Positions 37,590-52,669 of a DNA stretch of 64,000 bases are shown piece by piece. Each line of letters opens with the position of its first letter. Position 1 is the stretch's first letter. The DNA is taken from the NCBI GenBank assembly GCA_025677815.1, contig JAIXMP010000001.1, positions 2,170,001-2,234,000 on the forward strand, in the 5' to 3' direction. The notes under the pieces were generated by a model that worked only from the letters and a program-made list of their open reading frames with translations, searched no databases and was not told the origin of the DNA. The translations under genes and the position numbers were made by a program. The DNA is from Phascolomyces articulosus. Lineage: Eukaryota > Mucoromycota > Mucoromycetes > Mucorales > Lichtheimiaceae.

Positions 37590-38400
37590 GTATTTTATTA
37601 CTACCTCCTGTTGATGACTATTATTATAATGGCATGACAATGGTGCAGACGGTGCTTTTTTATTTTCTTCTGTCGTCGGTTCTTGCTTATTAATAACAGG
37701 ACCCGCACCAAGGAAGAGTTCACCGTATGATAATAAATAAAATAATTAAAATGACGATGAATTTACGATTTGTGGTGTTGGGTGGGTAATACAAAATTCA
37801 GTGAAGCTCAATGAAAATTTCGACCGTCGGATGCATAAGAGGTGGGATTGATGCTGGTGAATTATAGGAATAGTCTTGATACCATAGTCATGATGTCATG
37901 ATAATCATGAATATACATTCAATATCGCATGCTTCAAGTTGACGAAATTCACGACTGTGGTGGTACAATTGTTGTTGTATTATTGGAGGCGGCGGTGGCA
38001 ATGATACAGCTGAAGAAGGAGGTAATCCTGTCAGTGACAATGGTCGAAAAGGGTTATACTTTTGATGGTTATATGATGGAGGGTGGTGAATCCGATGGAG
38101 GTAGAATATTTTGCAAGGAAGAACCAAGAAGAGGAGACAATCGTTCGATTGAATGTGTCTAGAAAGATGGGTAGTTCAATAAAAGCATCATTGGTTACTG
38201 ATAAGATGCTAGATATATGCTAGGAAGAGAATGATAAAATTGATATGGTTTTGCTTTACAAATAAAGGATAAGGTAATCTTGTCACAGAAGGACCACTAG
38301 AAGGAGATTCATGGAATGCTTGGTGGCGTCGATATTGGGTGATGCTGGTCTGGTTGCTCTCTTATCGGCTATAATTGCGAGCAATTTGAGTCAAAGTACA
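37590..38400 (-). pseudogene. Probable decayed coding region, Pro/Ser/Gln-rich protein
   Basis: On the minus strand a series of compositionally coding-like pieces runs in order but in different frames: QYRRHQAFHESPSSGPSVTR near 38340-38280, LSPLLGSSLQNILPPSDSPP near 38140-38080, NPFRPLSLTGLPPSS and LPPPPPIIQQQLYHHSREF near 38060-37950, YSYNSPASIPPLMHPTVEIF near 37880-37815, and SYGELFLGAGPVINKQEP near 37735-37680. Stops or frame changes separate them, not all explained by GT-AG introns. The composition suggests a disordered regulatory protein, but no family is recognisable. An intact multi-exon gene cannot be fully excluded. Confidence 0.35.
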
Positions 38401-38817
38401 AGTACATTTTAAGATATATATCACAATGCAGTTGAAGGCAATCGGATGTAATCCACAAGTTCACATATTGCTCAGGCTACTACAGTTGTAAATGTTCTCC
38501 CAATATTTCATTTGTGCCACAGATAAATAACTCAATTCATTTATTTTGCTTGATTTCATGGAGTAAGCTATTTTGACTTGTTTCATTTTTTTATTAGAAC
38601 GCTTAAGCTAAAGTTCTCGGAAATCGATAGCACAGATTTAATCGTGTGCTGTGGGAGTGCGCCATCAGCTAACTAGGGTTCTTCTATGAGCTAGCCTTGT
38701 AGGCTCGATACTGAAAAACATAAAGTTCCATTTGTTAAATCCCAGAATCTGGTCCAAGAAGTTACATAATTACTATACTATTGAGTTTACAGTGAATAAG
38801 GATATTTCATTTATTAC

Positions 38818-39553
38818 CTGGAAGCCATATTTCGTTGTAAGATGACCAGCAGCCATATTAATCAAAATTCGAGGAAAAACATGGATGGCACTTTACGATA
38901 TCCCTAAAATATATATGTCTAAAAAATACAAGCAATGAGTATGTTTTAAAATCAACAATGGAAAAGATAGTCTGTGCGTGCTATATTTACTGCAGTGGAA
39001 TACGAAATAGCTGTTGATACAATATCTTCAAAACCACCCATATCCAATCCGATACAAACGCCTTACGTAAAATAATAAAAAACAAGTTAATTACATCCTT
39101 TGTAGCCTGTGCTATTTGTTTGCTCCGCAAAATAATATTACCATTCGTTCTTCTTTGTCAGAAATCGTTCTCAGAACTCCATTCTGCATTGCTTAGAGCT
39201 TGTCGAGCTACAGCAATAGCATGTGGAGTAAATGGTGTCATGATAAAAAATATGGGGAGTTCTATTATTTATTGAGTTTTTTTTTTAATTTTTTTTTCAT
39301 GTACGCATAATTCCAAAAGAAAAAAAAGACGTAACCCTCAGTCAAGTCATTCCTTTGAATTGAGTTCATCATTTTCCTTGGATCCTTGAGGTACCAATGT
39401 TACAATTTGCAGAGGTAGTTTTTCATATTCTGGTATATTAGAAAGTGAAGCAATACCACAATGTCCAATCAATAGATCCTTCCAAATACGTTTGACACCA
39501 ATACCTGCTAGTGACAATAAGCCGATGCCAGTGACAACGACATGACGTGTCAT
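38818..39553 (-). pseudogene. Truncated beta-ketoacyl-ACP synthase (mitochondrial, CEM1/OXSM-like)
   Basis: The N-terminal half of a KAS II-type condensing enzyme lies in pieces on the minus strand. The 39553 start gives MTRHVVVTGIGLLSLAGIGV, the usual opening. Then come HAIAVARQALSNAEW near 39225, ISDKEERM near 39155, GVCIGLDMGGFEDIVSTAIS near 39050-39000, and PRILINMAAGHLTTKYGFQ near 38880-38818, ending at a GT donor. Frameshifts lie between AEW and SDKEER and just before PRILINM, with an in-frame TGA in the former. The active-site Cys and the two catalytic His regions that should follow are absent from the next 1.2 kb. Intact enzymes act in mitochondrial type II fatty-acid (lipoate precursor) synthesis; this copy should be inactive. 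Confidence 0.8.
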
Positions 39554-41427
39554 TATTATGAATATTTTTCGATAATATCGAATACTGAGTGAGAAGTGTG
39601 ATGAAATGTATTGCTGGTATTGTTCAAATATTGTGTCGGTGACATGGAAGTGTATAAAGATAAACGGGATGTGTACTTATTTGGTTGGAGTTGGTGGGTC
39701 CACGCGGCTGCTTTCTGGACCACTATTATTACTATTACTATTACTATTACTATTACTATTACTATTATTGCTGCCACAGTGGATCTTTGCGCTTCGCGAC
39801 AACGAGAGTTAGCGGTATCTGAGGATGGGACATTTTGTCCATATAAAAGAAGAGTATTAATGATACCGGATAAGATGAAACATTCCTAATTGCAAGGCTT
39901 TGTTGCGTATAATTGATGATGTTAATAGTAGATTCCCTCCTGTTTAGACGAAACACTAATAATACTCTGTTGCAAAATGCAAGGCACGGAGTCCTTATGT
40001 TTTCCTGACAATTCCCTAAAAAAGGTACAAAAATGTAGAGTGTGAAAAAAACGGGAGCACAATAAGCAAGGGTAGATTGTATTAATGTTGTTGTTGCTGT
40101 GCTTGCATCCGCTGATACTATAATCATTTTGGCTTGCCATCTGAATTATTCATGTCGACACCACAATCACTGTTGGAGCTGCGACTATAATTAAGACCAC
40201 TGGTGTAATTAATATTGCTGCTGCTATTGCTACTAAATACTGTTATCGTTGCTGCTGCCGTCACTATTATTGCCACTGCTCGTTATCATCGTCAATTGAT
40301 GGTTCCTGTACGAATTATTTTATCAATAAAAACCGAGCGTCTTTCACTACTTTCATCTACCGTTTCTTTTTTTTTTGTTTACTCTTTCCAAAGATTCTTT
40401 GCATCACAGGACCGTCTCCAATTACTATCCAAGACATGTTTTTCTTTCCGGACTAAAGTAAGTTTTCAAAATATTACGACATATTGTCATTGTATAATGC
40501 TGGTCAACGGGACCAAATCCAATGGGAAAATCCTTGACCGTAATCTTGATGAAATTTTTGAGGCACTCATTATTGCGCATCATTGGATCCCTACGTCTCC
40601 TGCATTATATCAAATATGGAAGAGAGGCTAATTTTGCCAGAATGGTATATATTATATATTATCTTTTACTTCATGTAAATATTTATGAAAAAAAATATCA
40701 AAAACAAATATAAAGAGGTAATAGTATGTAGCTCTATTTCTTGGATGTCTGATCTTATTGTTAAATAAAATAACTGAAAACTGAAGTGTATTCTTTATTG
40801 ATTTACTATTGAATTAAAGTGAGAAAAACAAAAAGAATTAGTTATACAGCTGTAAGTCGCAAGAGCACTGAATATTGACCAATAATAATGTTACATTATG
40901 AAAGATACATACCATATAACAGAAAGAAGTGCTTGGATAAGATATTCAAATAGTAAAGAAAACCTTTATTGTTGGACACAGAATAGAGAAGAAAGACAAA
41001 GAGAGACACCGATACAACGTCAAAGTTACAATTTACTTGTCTACAACCTTCTCTTGTTTTGATAAATCGATAAGGTGTATTGTTTCTTCGTTGTTTTTGC
41101 TTTTCCTTTCCTAGAGAATAATAGTGCCGACGAGGATGATAATGGTGCGATGAGGATAAATGATGGTAGCGCTTTGATGAAGGAGATCGATGATAATGAC
41201 TATCACTAATATAACATTATAAGGCCAAAAACAAACGATATTAGTAAATCAAAAGAAAAGAAAGTTGAGTAATCGATATGGGTATAGTCTCGATGCAGCT
41301 AATGTCATTATAATTTCATCAAAGATGGATACTAACCAATTAATTAAACAAAATTAGTAACTATAAATCAAAGATTCGCTTGGTATGACATGCTACGCTA
41401 AAAAAAAATGTTAGCACAAATAAAAGG
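39554..41427. other. Intergenic region before the minisatellite
   Basis: No supported gene. A hexamer array lies at 39724-39768. 40215-40631 is open on the plus strand but starts at TTG and looks repetitive and random. On the minus strand 41208 down to about 41035 reads as a Ser/His/Arg/Tyr-rich frame with a TTAG acceptor before it and a GTAAAT donor after it, a possible orphan exon. Confidence 0.45.
39724..39768. repeat. ATTACT hexamer microsatellite
   Basis: About seven near-perfect ATTACT units, open in several frames on both strands, which explains the Ile/Val- or Thr/Ile-repeat ORFs here. Confidence 0.9.
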
Positions 41428-42690
41428 ATCGCTGGCATGGCAAGCACAATGCTTTCATATCAATAAAGAAGATTCGCAATTGTCCAGGGGATAAAAATAA
41501 TAAGAGTACTAGACAACCACTCGAGTATAAAATACTCTGAAAAAGAAAGAATCGCTGGCACGGCAACACGATGCTTTCAAATCAATAAAGAAGATTCGCA
41601 ATTGTCCAGGGGATAAAAATAATAAGAGTACTAGACAACCACTCGAGTACTAACATACTCTGAAAAGAAAGAATCGCTGGCACGGCAACACGATGCTTTC
41701 AAATCAATAAAGAAGATTCGCAATTGTCTAGGGGATAAAAATAATAAGAGTACTAGACAACCACTCGAGTATAAAATACTCTGAAAAAGAAAGAATCGCT
41801 GGCACGGCAACACGATGCTTTCAAATCAATAAAGAAGATTCGCAATTGTCCAGGGGATAAAAATAATAAGAGTACTAGACAACCACTCGAGTACTAACAT
41901 ACTCTGAAAAGAAAGAATCGCTGGCACGGCAACACGATGCTTTCAAATCAATAAAGAAGATTCGCAATTGTCTAGGGGATAAAAATAATAAGAGTACTAG
42001 GCAACCACTCGAGTATAAAATACTCTGAAAAAGAAAGAATCGCTGGCACGGCAACACGATGCTTTCAAATCAATAAAGAAGATTCGCAATTGTCCAGGGG
42101 ATAAAAATAATAAGAGTACTAGACAACCACTCGAGTACTAACATACTCTGAAAAAGAAAGAATCGCTGGCACGGCAACACGATGCTTTCAAATCAATAAA
42201 GAAGATTCGCAATTGTCTAGGGGATAAAAATAATAAGAGTACTAGGCAACCACTCGAGTATAAAATACTCTGAAAAAGAAAGAATCGCTGGCACGGCAAC
42301 ACGATGCTTTCAAATCAATAAAGAAGATTCGCAATTGTCTAGGGGATAAAAATAATAAGAGTACTAGACAACCACTCGAGTACTAACATACTCTGAAAAA
42401 GAAAGAATCGCTGGCACGGCAACACGATGCTTTCAAATCAATAAAGAAGATTCGCAATTGTCCAGGGGATAAAAATAATAAGAGTACTAGACAACCACTC
42501 GAGTACTAACATACTCTGAAAAAGAAAGAATCGCTGGCACGGCAACACGATGCTTTCAAATCAATAAAGAAGATTCGCAATTGTCTAGGGGATAAAAATA
42601 ATAAGAGTACTAGACAACCACTCGAGTACTAACATACTCTGAAAAGAAAGAATCGCTGGCACGGCAACACGATACTTTCAAATCAAAAAG
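41428..42690. repeat. Minisatellite array, 122-123 bp unit, 10 full copies plus a truncated one
   Basis: Units begin ATCGCTGGCA at 41428, 41551, 41673, 41795, 41917, 42039, 42162, 42284, 42407, 42530 and 42652 (the last truncated). The first copy is the most divergent. Two unit types, differing at CC/CT before AGGGG and at TATAAAATAC versus TACTAACATAC, alternate over the left two thirds, so part of the array has a dimeric period of about 244 bp. Each complete unit contains an inverted repeat GAGTA-loop-TACTC whose arms are constant while the loop changes. A palindromic ACTCGAGT adjoins it. Identical ORFs of 60 codons recur on the minus strand because of the repeat. Confidence 0.96.
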
Positions 42691-42870
42691 TGTAATGGTT
42701 CAAAAACAAAAACGGCAATGGTTCCAAAAAAAAGAGGGTAATGGTTAAAAAAAAGAGGGTAATGGTTATAAAAAAAAAGAGTAACGATAAAAAAAAAGGG
42801 TAATGATAAAAAAAAAAGTAACGATAAAAAAAATAGGGTAACGGTTTAAAAAAAAGGGTTACAGAAAAAA
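42691..42870. repeat. Degenerate A-rich repeats, GGGTAATGGTTAAAAAAAA type
   Basis: About nine imperfect copies of a 14-22 bp unit consisting of GTAAYGRT followed by a run of A, directly joined to the right end of the minisatellite. Unit length varies with the A-run. Confidence 0.85.
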
Positions 42871-44109
42871 AAAATGCTGATGACATAGAGGGGATGTAAT
42901 ATAGCCAATAAAAATTTCGCTTAACTCTAGCCAATGAAAATCCTGCTTAACCCAAGTATCCTATGACTTTGTCATTCACTCTCCCTTGCACCACTTTACC
43001 TTCATAGAAATCAACTTATATTATTATTTTTATCACATTTAATCTGTAAAAACTAATAAAAAAATATGCTGTTAAAATAATGATTTAATGCCTATATTTG
43101 TTATTTAGAAGTATGAGAGAGTTTTATAATAAAAAAACATGGTACAACAAAGTAAAAATAATACAATATGACGACACGTTTATATTATTACTATGTAAAT
43201 TTTATTACAATAAGAAAAACTTGACAAATCTACTCATCCATATCTAAGTAAATAAATACCTCAAATACACAAAGCTTAAATTTATCAATGAACGTATGGT
43301 TGATTCTAATCACACAATACAATAATAACCAACACAACCAGAAGATAATAATATATATAATATTGCTCCTATAATCGTATGAAGTACGTATATATATATA
43401 TTAACTACTATGTGTGAGCAATGGAATGTCGATCCATTTAAGCTGTTCCGCCTTTTCTCTTCCAATATGTTTATGATCGACACTTATTATTCAATTTCAA
43501 TATTATCTTTTTGTTATTAAATATGCCTGTTGTACTTAATTAGTTGAACATTTTATAAACTGGGCGCATGCAACATCTTAATATCATCAAATAATGATTT
43601 GAGATTCTGTAGGCTCGTTCAGTTATTTCATTACTACATAGTTATCCCGTCTATACTCATTACGTTAATGCTATAATATAATACACGCATTTTGAAATTT
43701 ATATTTTATATGATGCTATCCAAAAGCAAGAACATGATGAGATAATGACTACATGATGCTAAATCAATATCCCACGAATTATACTCTATAAAGGGCGTAT
43801 GCAACAAATAAACGATGAGAAAAAGTTGTGTCTATACCTGATCAAACATAAGAACTGGTATAAATATTACAAAAAATAAAGGCAAATAATATTATATATA
43901 TACCTGATCAAATTTATCTTGGTTACTATAGTAACAAATTGACATCCCTATTTTGCTTTGCTCGTAGTACAGAGGAATTTGGATGTCCAACTAAGTCGAT
44001 TTTTTCATTATTGTTCCTTTTTTTTTTTTTACAAGATCGCGTATTTTATTTCGTCAAATTCATTTTTATCTTTTTTTTTTATTTCCCCATTTCTTACACC
44101 ATTAAAAAA
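42871..44109. other. Intergenic region upstream of the polo kinase gene
   Basis: AT-rich, no supported gene. AT runs at 43355-43400 and two similar TATATATACCTGATCAAA-type segments near 43835 and 43895 are the only repeats seen. The last 100 bp is a pyrimidine-rich leader. Confidence 0.6.
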
Positions 44110-47391
<3,282 letters not shown>

Positions 47392-47733
47392 TTTCATTTA
47401 TTTAATTCATTATACATGAAAAACAACGACTTGACAACAATAACAACAACTCATTGTTTTAATAGTATTTGTAAATATACATTTTCATATGGAATAAGAA
47501 GGGTTATATAATACGAGTAATAATAATAATAATAACTAAATAATAGTAAAAAAAAGAAAAAGAGATACAAAATAAATGCCTTCCATCCAAAAAAATATAT
47601 CTTTGTATATATTCCATTGGATAATTCATACCCCCCTTCCCTCTTCCATTTCTTTTGTTCTGATTATTATTGTTCGTTGTTTTTTAATAATTATAATAAA
47701 ATATAATAAAAAACACAAATTGTTCCTTTTTTT
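47392..47733. other. Convergent 3' flanks of the polo kinase and BET3 genes
   Basis: About 340 bp, AT-rich, with an AAT run at 47516-47533 and AATAAA-like motifs on both strands. No gene is seen. Confidence 0.6.
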
Positions 47734-48530
47734 CTAATCTTCACCAGCGGGCACCTCTTCTTCAAGATAACGAATAAGCTTGACACGTATTTCAGTCGCG
47801 TCATCACCACGAAGTACATCACTAACAAATGTCGTTTCCACTTGCATTTGTACCATTTCCAAAGCACCTCGTAATACACCACAATAAATATTGGAATACC
47901 ATAATCCTCCTTCTAAAGCATCCTCAGGTAACTCGACAAATTCGGTTAATGGATTTTCATCAAATATAAGTGAGAATTCCTTCATATCCGAAGACCAGTT
48001 GGCGACGTTGGGTGTGATATTCAAAAACATTTTAAATCCAAGTTTGCTCACGGCTTCAGCTGTGTCTCGAAATTCAACGCATCGTCCAATACCCGATCGT
48101 GCTAAAAAGTCTTCAATTAAACGCTGACCAATATTGTATCCCCTTTGTTGAAGAGAAAGAGAGGTTAATGGTACACGTTGATAAAACAAGCAATGTTTTT
48201 ATGACATGGAACATGGACTTACATTTGCTCGAGCTGTTTATTGACTTCACTATAATCTTCATAATCTTTGACGAGTTGTACGACCAATGAACCATAAGTC
48301 AACGTGAAAAGTTCAGCATTCTATAATAGTAAAAAAGGAATTATATAGACACGAAAAAAATACACTTGTTAGCAGGATGAAAGGGAAAGGTAGCTCTAGT
48401 TTATAAAACACACACAACACACTCGTTCCCCATTAGAAAATAGAAATAAACTTGCAATTTTCTCGACTTTTGATTTCCAGACTTCTTCTCCTAATGCCTT
48501 GAATTGTTTTGCTGATGGTGCTGATGTCAT
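47734..48530 (-). CDS. BET3: TRAPP complex core subunit Bet3 (TRAPPC3)
   Basis: Palmitoylated core subunit of the TRAPP tethering/GEF complexes for Rab1/Ypt1 in ER-Golgi transport. Three exons (48530-48456, 48320-48223, 48142-47734) give 193 aa, the length of yeast Bet3. Family stretches: [108 protein letters not shown] and the end PAGED. Intron 1 uses a GC donor (GCAAGT) at 48455-48450; the resulting junction VEKI|NAELF matches the yeast protein, whereas the next downstream GT donor would insert about ten residues. The gene is convergent with the polo kinase gene. Confidence 0.95.
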
Positions 48531-49353
48531 GGTTTATGTGTTTAAAGATGTATATGTAGAATAGTTGAAGAAAAAAAATGAAACCGGGAGAATTGGACCT
48601 GATTAATAGCAAAATTTGGAATTCAGTTACGCTTATCCTGCATTTGTACATCTTATTTTGGTAACCATAGAGAGAAAATAACGCGTCGTATTCCTCTCTC
48701 ATTCTTTTTTGTTACTGTCAAGTTGATATTGTCCATCTTCTTTTCATTGTTTATTATGAATATGTATTTGTTTATGGAAAATCTATTATTCTATACAAAC
48801 AACGGAAGATTGATGAGTATAATTGTTTGTTAAATTGAACGGCTCTTTTCTTAATATATTATCCTCATTGGGTTTGGAAAAAATTGAATAATTTATCACA
48901 TATGCACATGTTTGTTCGCCTAGGAAAAGTGCTCTGCATATATATTTTTATATATTATTCAGTGAAAATCCTAATCGACAGCTAGTAATAGCGTTAACAA
49001 TATGCCTATATGATTCATTACTGCCCGTTTTTATATAAATGACTATGTAAGTAAATGTAGAGAGAAAAGAAGTTTTCTTTTGCTGGTTCTGGCTTCGTTT
49101 GTTTGTTGCTGTCAGATACATTCTTAATTTTTTATGTCCTTGTCAAGTCTATTGAGAGAAAAAGATCAATTGACATAATTAATCTAACGAGACTATTTAC
49201 CTGATCATCATTTCTATTTGTATTTACAACTTTTCTTTATTTATTTTCAATTAATAATTGAGGAGAGTAGTACTAATAATAATTAAAAGAGAAAAAACAA
49301 CAACTTTTATTCCAGTTTTCTTCTTCTTTTTCTCGTTCTCCCCCATCTTTGCC
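48531..49353. other. Divergent promoter region between BET3 and carboxypeptidase genes
   Basis: About 820 bp between two divergent start codons, AT-rich. A minus-strand frame at 48433-48702 is only read-through of BET3 exon 1 surroundings. No further gene or clear promoter box can be named. Confidence 0.5.
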
Positions 49354-51348
49354 ATGTTAGCAAGAAATACATTTTCGTTGCCAACAAAATTATTCCTTTC
49401 CTATGTTTTGGCAACAGTATTGACATTCCAATATTGCCAAGCAGCGACGACATCACCTTTTCATATTGAAACGCACGGCAATTCACAACCATCATCGAAT
49501 AACGCTGAATTCTCTCCCAAATCATTTTTATCCGTGAGCCATCCATCGTTTCCCTCGTATTTGATACGTTTAACAGAACCTGATATAGAACTTTGTGATC
49601 CAAATGTGAAACAGGTAATATTGATACATTTCTTTTCTGGAAATATTTTTAGTGGTATGAAATAACATCAACATTAACAAGTTGACAACAGTTTAGTGGA
49701 TATCTTGATTCTGTCGATAACGATAAACATTTCTTCTTTTGGTTTTTTGAATCTCGAAATAACCCTGCCAAAGACCCACTTGTATTATGGTTAAATGGGG
49801 GTCCCGGTTGTTCATCCTTGACAGGTCTCTTTCTTGAACTTGGGTACATTTATAATTTGTTTTTATTTTATCCAAATAAACCAAAAAGAAAAGTTAATAT
49901 GTGATTCTTACTCTCTATCTATATTACTATGCTATGTTAGACCATGCCAGTTAAACGATTATGGAAATGGAACAATTCATAATCCATATTCATGGAATAA
50001 TAATGCAAGTATTATCTTTTTAGATCAGGTAAGAAAAAAAATAGCTTTCCGCTTTTACTCTTCCGATTTAAACATCGTAGGTCCCGCTTTAAAAAAGAAG
50101 ATTTAGAAGATACTATGCTAATAATAAAGTAAACCCAATGGATTGATTTATCCTTTGATGGGTTCTATTATATCTTTATAAAAGCCCATTAATGTAGGAT
50201 ATTCCTATGGTTCAGGTGATATCAGCGATTCAGAGTCGGCTGCCCAAGACGTATATGCATTTTTACAACTCTTCTTCGAACGTTTCCCAAGTATGTAATT
50301 TAAGAAATATATCTAATTGTATCCTTATCAAAGTGCACAAAATATTAATTATATTCTTTATAGATTACAGCGATTTGGATTTTCATGTAGCCGGAGAATC
50401 ATGTAAGTTACAGATGCAGTAGTAGGGAGTGGATAAAACATGACAACTAATTCTTTTTTTAATAATATGATGATGTAAAAAATCGTTTTTTTTTTTACAG
50501 ATGCTGGACATTATATCCCGGCCATTGGAACCGAAGTGACCAAAGGCAACCGTGCTACATCTACCGAAAGTAGTACAGTTCCCATCAACCTCAAATCCTT
50601 AATGATTGGTAATGGATTAACCGACCCCTATGTCCAATATGGATATTACAAAGACATGGCATGTAACAGTACCTATGGAGCTGTCCTCGACCCATCCACC
50701 TGTAATAAGATGGAACGTGCCTATCCAGAGTGTCAACAACGCATTGAAGCATGTTATGAAGACCCTGTACCCAAAAAATGCGTTGCTGCCTCCAGTATTT
50801 GCAACAATGCACTTTTGGAACCTTTTTATGAATTGAGTGGGAAAAACCCCTATGATATTCGTAAAGAATGTGCCGTTATTGATGAATCTCTCTGCGACGA
50901 TAAATTAGGATTATTGCAAGATTATCTGAATCGTATCGATGTCAAAAGTGCTGTAGGAAGCAGTAGATATGTGAATTCCTATGTGAATTGTAACTTGCAA
51001 GTCAATTATATGTTCCAATTAACCGGGGATTGGATGCGCCCTTATGTGAACCACATTCCACGTTTGCTGGACGAAGACAAGGTCAAGATATTAATTTATG
51101 CCGGTGATGCTGATTTTATTTGTAATTGGATTGGCAATAAGGCATGGACGCTAGAATTGGAATGGAGTGACCGCGATGCTTGGAGACAAGCCGAAGATGT
51201 GGAATGGAATGAAGTAGGTGAAGTACGAAAGTCGCCTGATGGTCGGTTTGCTTTCCTTCGCGTCTTTAATGCTGGACATATGGTGCCTCAGGACCAACCC
51301 GCTCATTCTTTAAAATTCTTTAATGGATGGATTCATGGTGGTTTATAA
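49354..51348 (+). CDS. PRC1: Serine carboxypeptidase, vacuolar carboxypeptidase Y-like (S10)
   Basis: S10 serine carboxypeptidase releasing C-terminal amino acids, probably in the vacuole. Six exons: 49354-49614, 49692-49843, 49941-50028, 50185-50290, 50364-50402 (39 nt) and 50501-51348, giving 497 aa. The start at 49354 precedes a hydrophobic signal peptide ([13 protein letters not shown]) ending near residue 30. A propeptide-like stretch of about 35 residues follows, much shorter than in yeast CPY. Substrate-binding [26 protein letters not shown] and [13 protein letters not shown] (catalytic Ser, formed across intron 5) are typical. The catalytic Asp is in [15 protein letters not shown] and the His in [13 protein letters not shown]. 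Several Cys and N-x-S/T sites agree with a secreted, glycosylated enzyme. A Kex1-type enzyme would carry a C-terminal membrane segment, which is absent. Confidence 0.95.
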
Positions 51349-52669
51349 TTATTCCTCTATCCTTTCTTTACATTCTTCTATCTATACAAATATATATCAT
51401 ATAGATCTATATACACAATAACATTTATACGCGCATATATTAGATATCTCCTATGATCTATTGTTCTTTGCATTACCATGGCTTTTTTTTTGATTTAATA
51501 ATATAAACATTGTATTCTTTTGTTTAATAATTCAAACGTTTAATTATATTATATTGTTATTCATCGGATAAAAGTTTTAAATTAATTAACATTACAGGCG
51601 AGAACAGTCTATTTGCTTGGTTCCAAAAATAATGAATGCATGATTTATGTCTTTTTGTTTGGATGGAAGAGGGCGGCGGTATGACAACAACGCTATAGAA
51701 AAACAATAACACATACGACTATTATGGTAGGGTTGCTACGTAATAAAAAAAAATCGGGACTATCTTTCCATAACCTACATAGTTTTGTTGTATTATTCAA
51801 TGCCAAGAACTCCTGAGTTTTTTCTATTTTATTATTCTATTCAAATTTATTTTAACTCTCTTTTTCTCTTTCTCTCATTTTTTATTTAATATGGATATAA
51901 AGTTTCATAAAATAGATTCTATTTGACACAAAAGTATGCCAACTTCTTTTTCTATGATGCTTGAAAAGATGGTTATCCATAGGAAGCGGTGAATACATTT
52001 AGGTTACATCTTATTCTTCTGTTATGCAAGATGGCTGGGATAAAAAAAATAAGCTGAGGAATATCCAAAAAAAAAAATTGGTAATAGATATGGGTGAGGG
52101 AAGGTATTATAATTCGTTCATGTATAGTTAAACTATTATTAACGTCCTTTCGTTTTACTTTTATTACAAAGTATAATATATGTCAATAGTCCATGATGAA
52201 TTATGGATAAAACAGTATGTACGACAAAAACTAAAATAACCTTTATATATATAGTTTTCAAGACCAAGCAAAAAGAAAAAAAAAAAAGATGTTGTTGTAT
52301 CAATACGCTATTGAATATATCATATTAGATGACAGAAAAAATAGTAGGGCCGAATTGACTCGCGGAGGAATAAGAAAGAAGATTGACCGGTGGTAGACTG
52401 ACTGTTATTTTGTCATCCAAAACCCGGATAATCTGGCATACAATCCGACATTCAGCAACAAGTACCATCATTGTCATGGTAATCATAGCAACAAATTAAT
52501 GGTAATGGCTGAATTACTAAACATTTCGGTATATTCCTTATTAATAACAGAATGTAATTATTTAGTTTTTTTATCCATTTATTGATAGAATGGATGAATG
52601 ATGGCTGACTATACTATTACCAGCACCCTCCTCACCCCGAAGTTGATGAACATATCACTGAAGTATAGA
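51349..52669. other. Intergenic region 3' of the carboxypeptidase gene
   Basis: AT-rich, no gene seen. The first 250 bp look like a 3' UTR and flank; the rest has scattered A/T tracts and no open frame with family features. Confidence 0.6.

Noticed and set aside
40215..40631. 139-codon ORF on the plus strand
   Set aside because: It begins at TTG, starts with simple Leu/Val/Ala repeats from GCT/ATT runs, and has no family features or splice context.
41631..42057. Two identical 60-codon ORFs (41631-41813 and 41875-42057, minus)
   Set aside because: They are copies of the same repeat unit read in one frame; no independent evidence of coding.
41428..42690. CRISPR-like array
   Set aside because: The whole 122-123 bp unit is repeated with no variable spacers, and the host is a eukaryote; it is a minisatellite.
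49258..49353. Longer N-terminus for the carboxypeptidase
   Set aside because: There is no ATG upstream in frame; the ATG at 49354 directly precedes a signal peptide.
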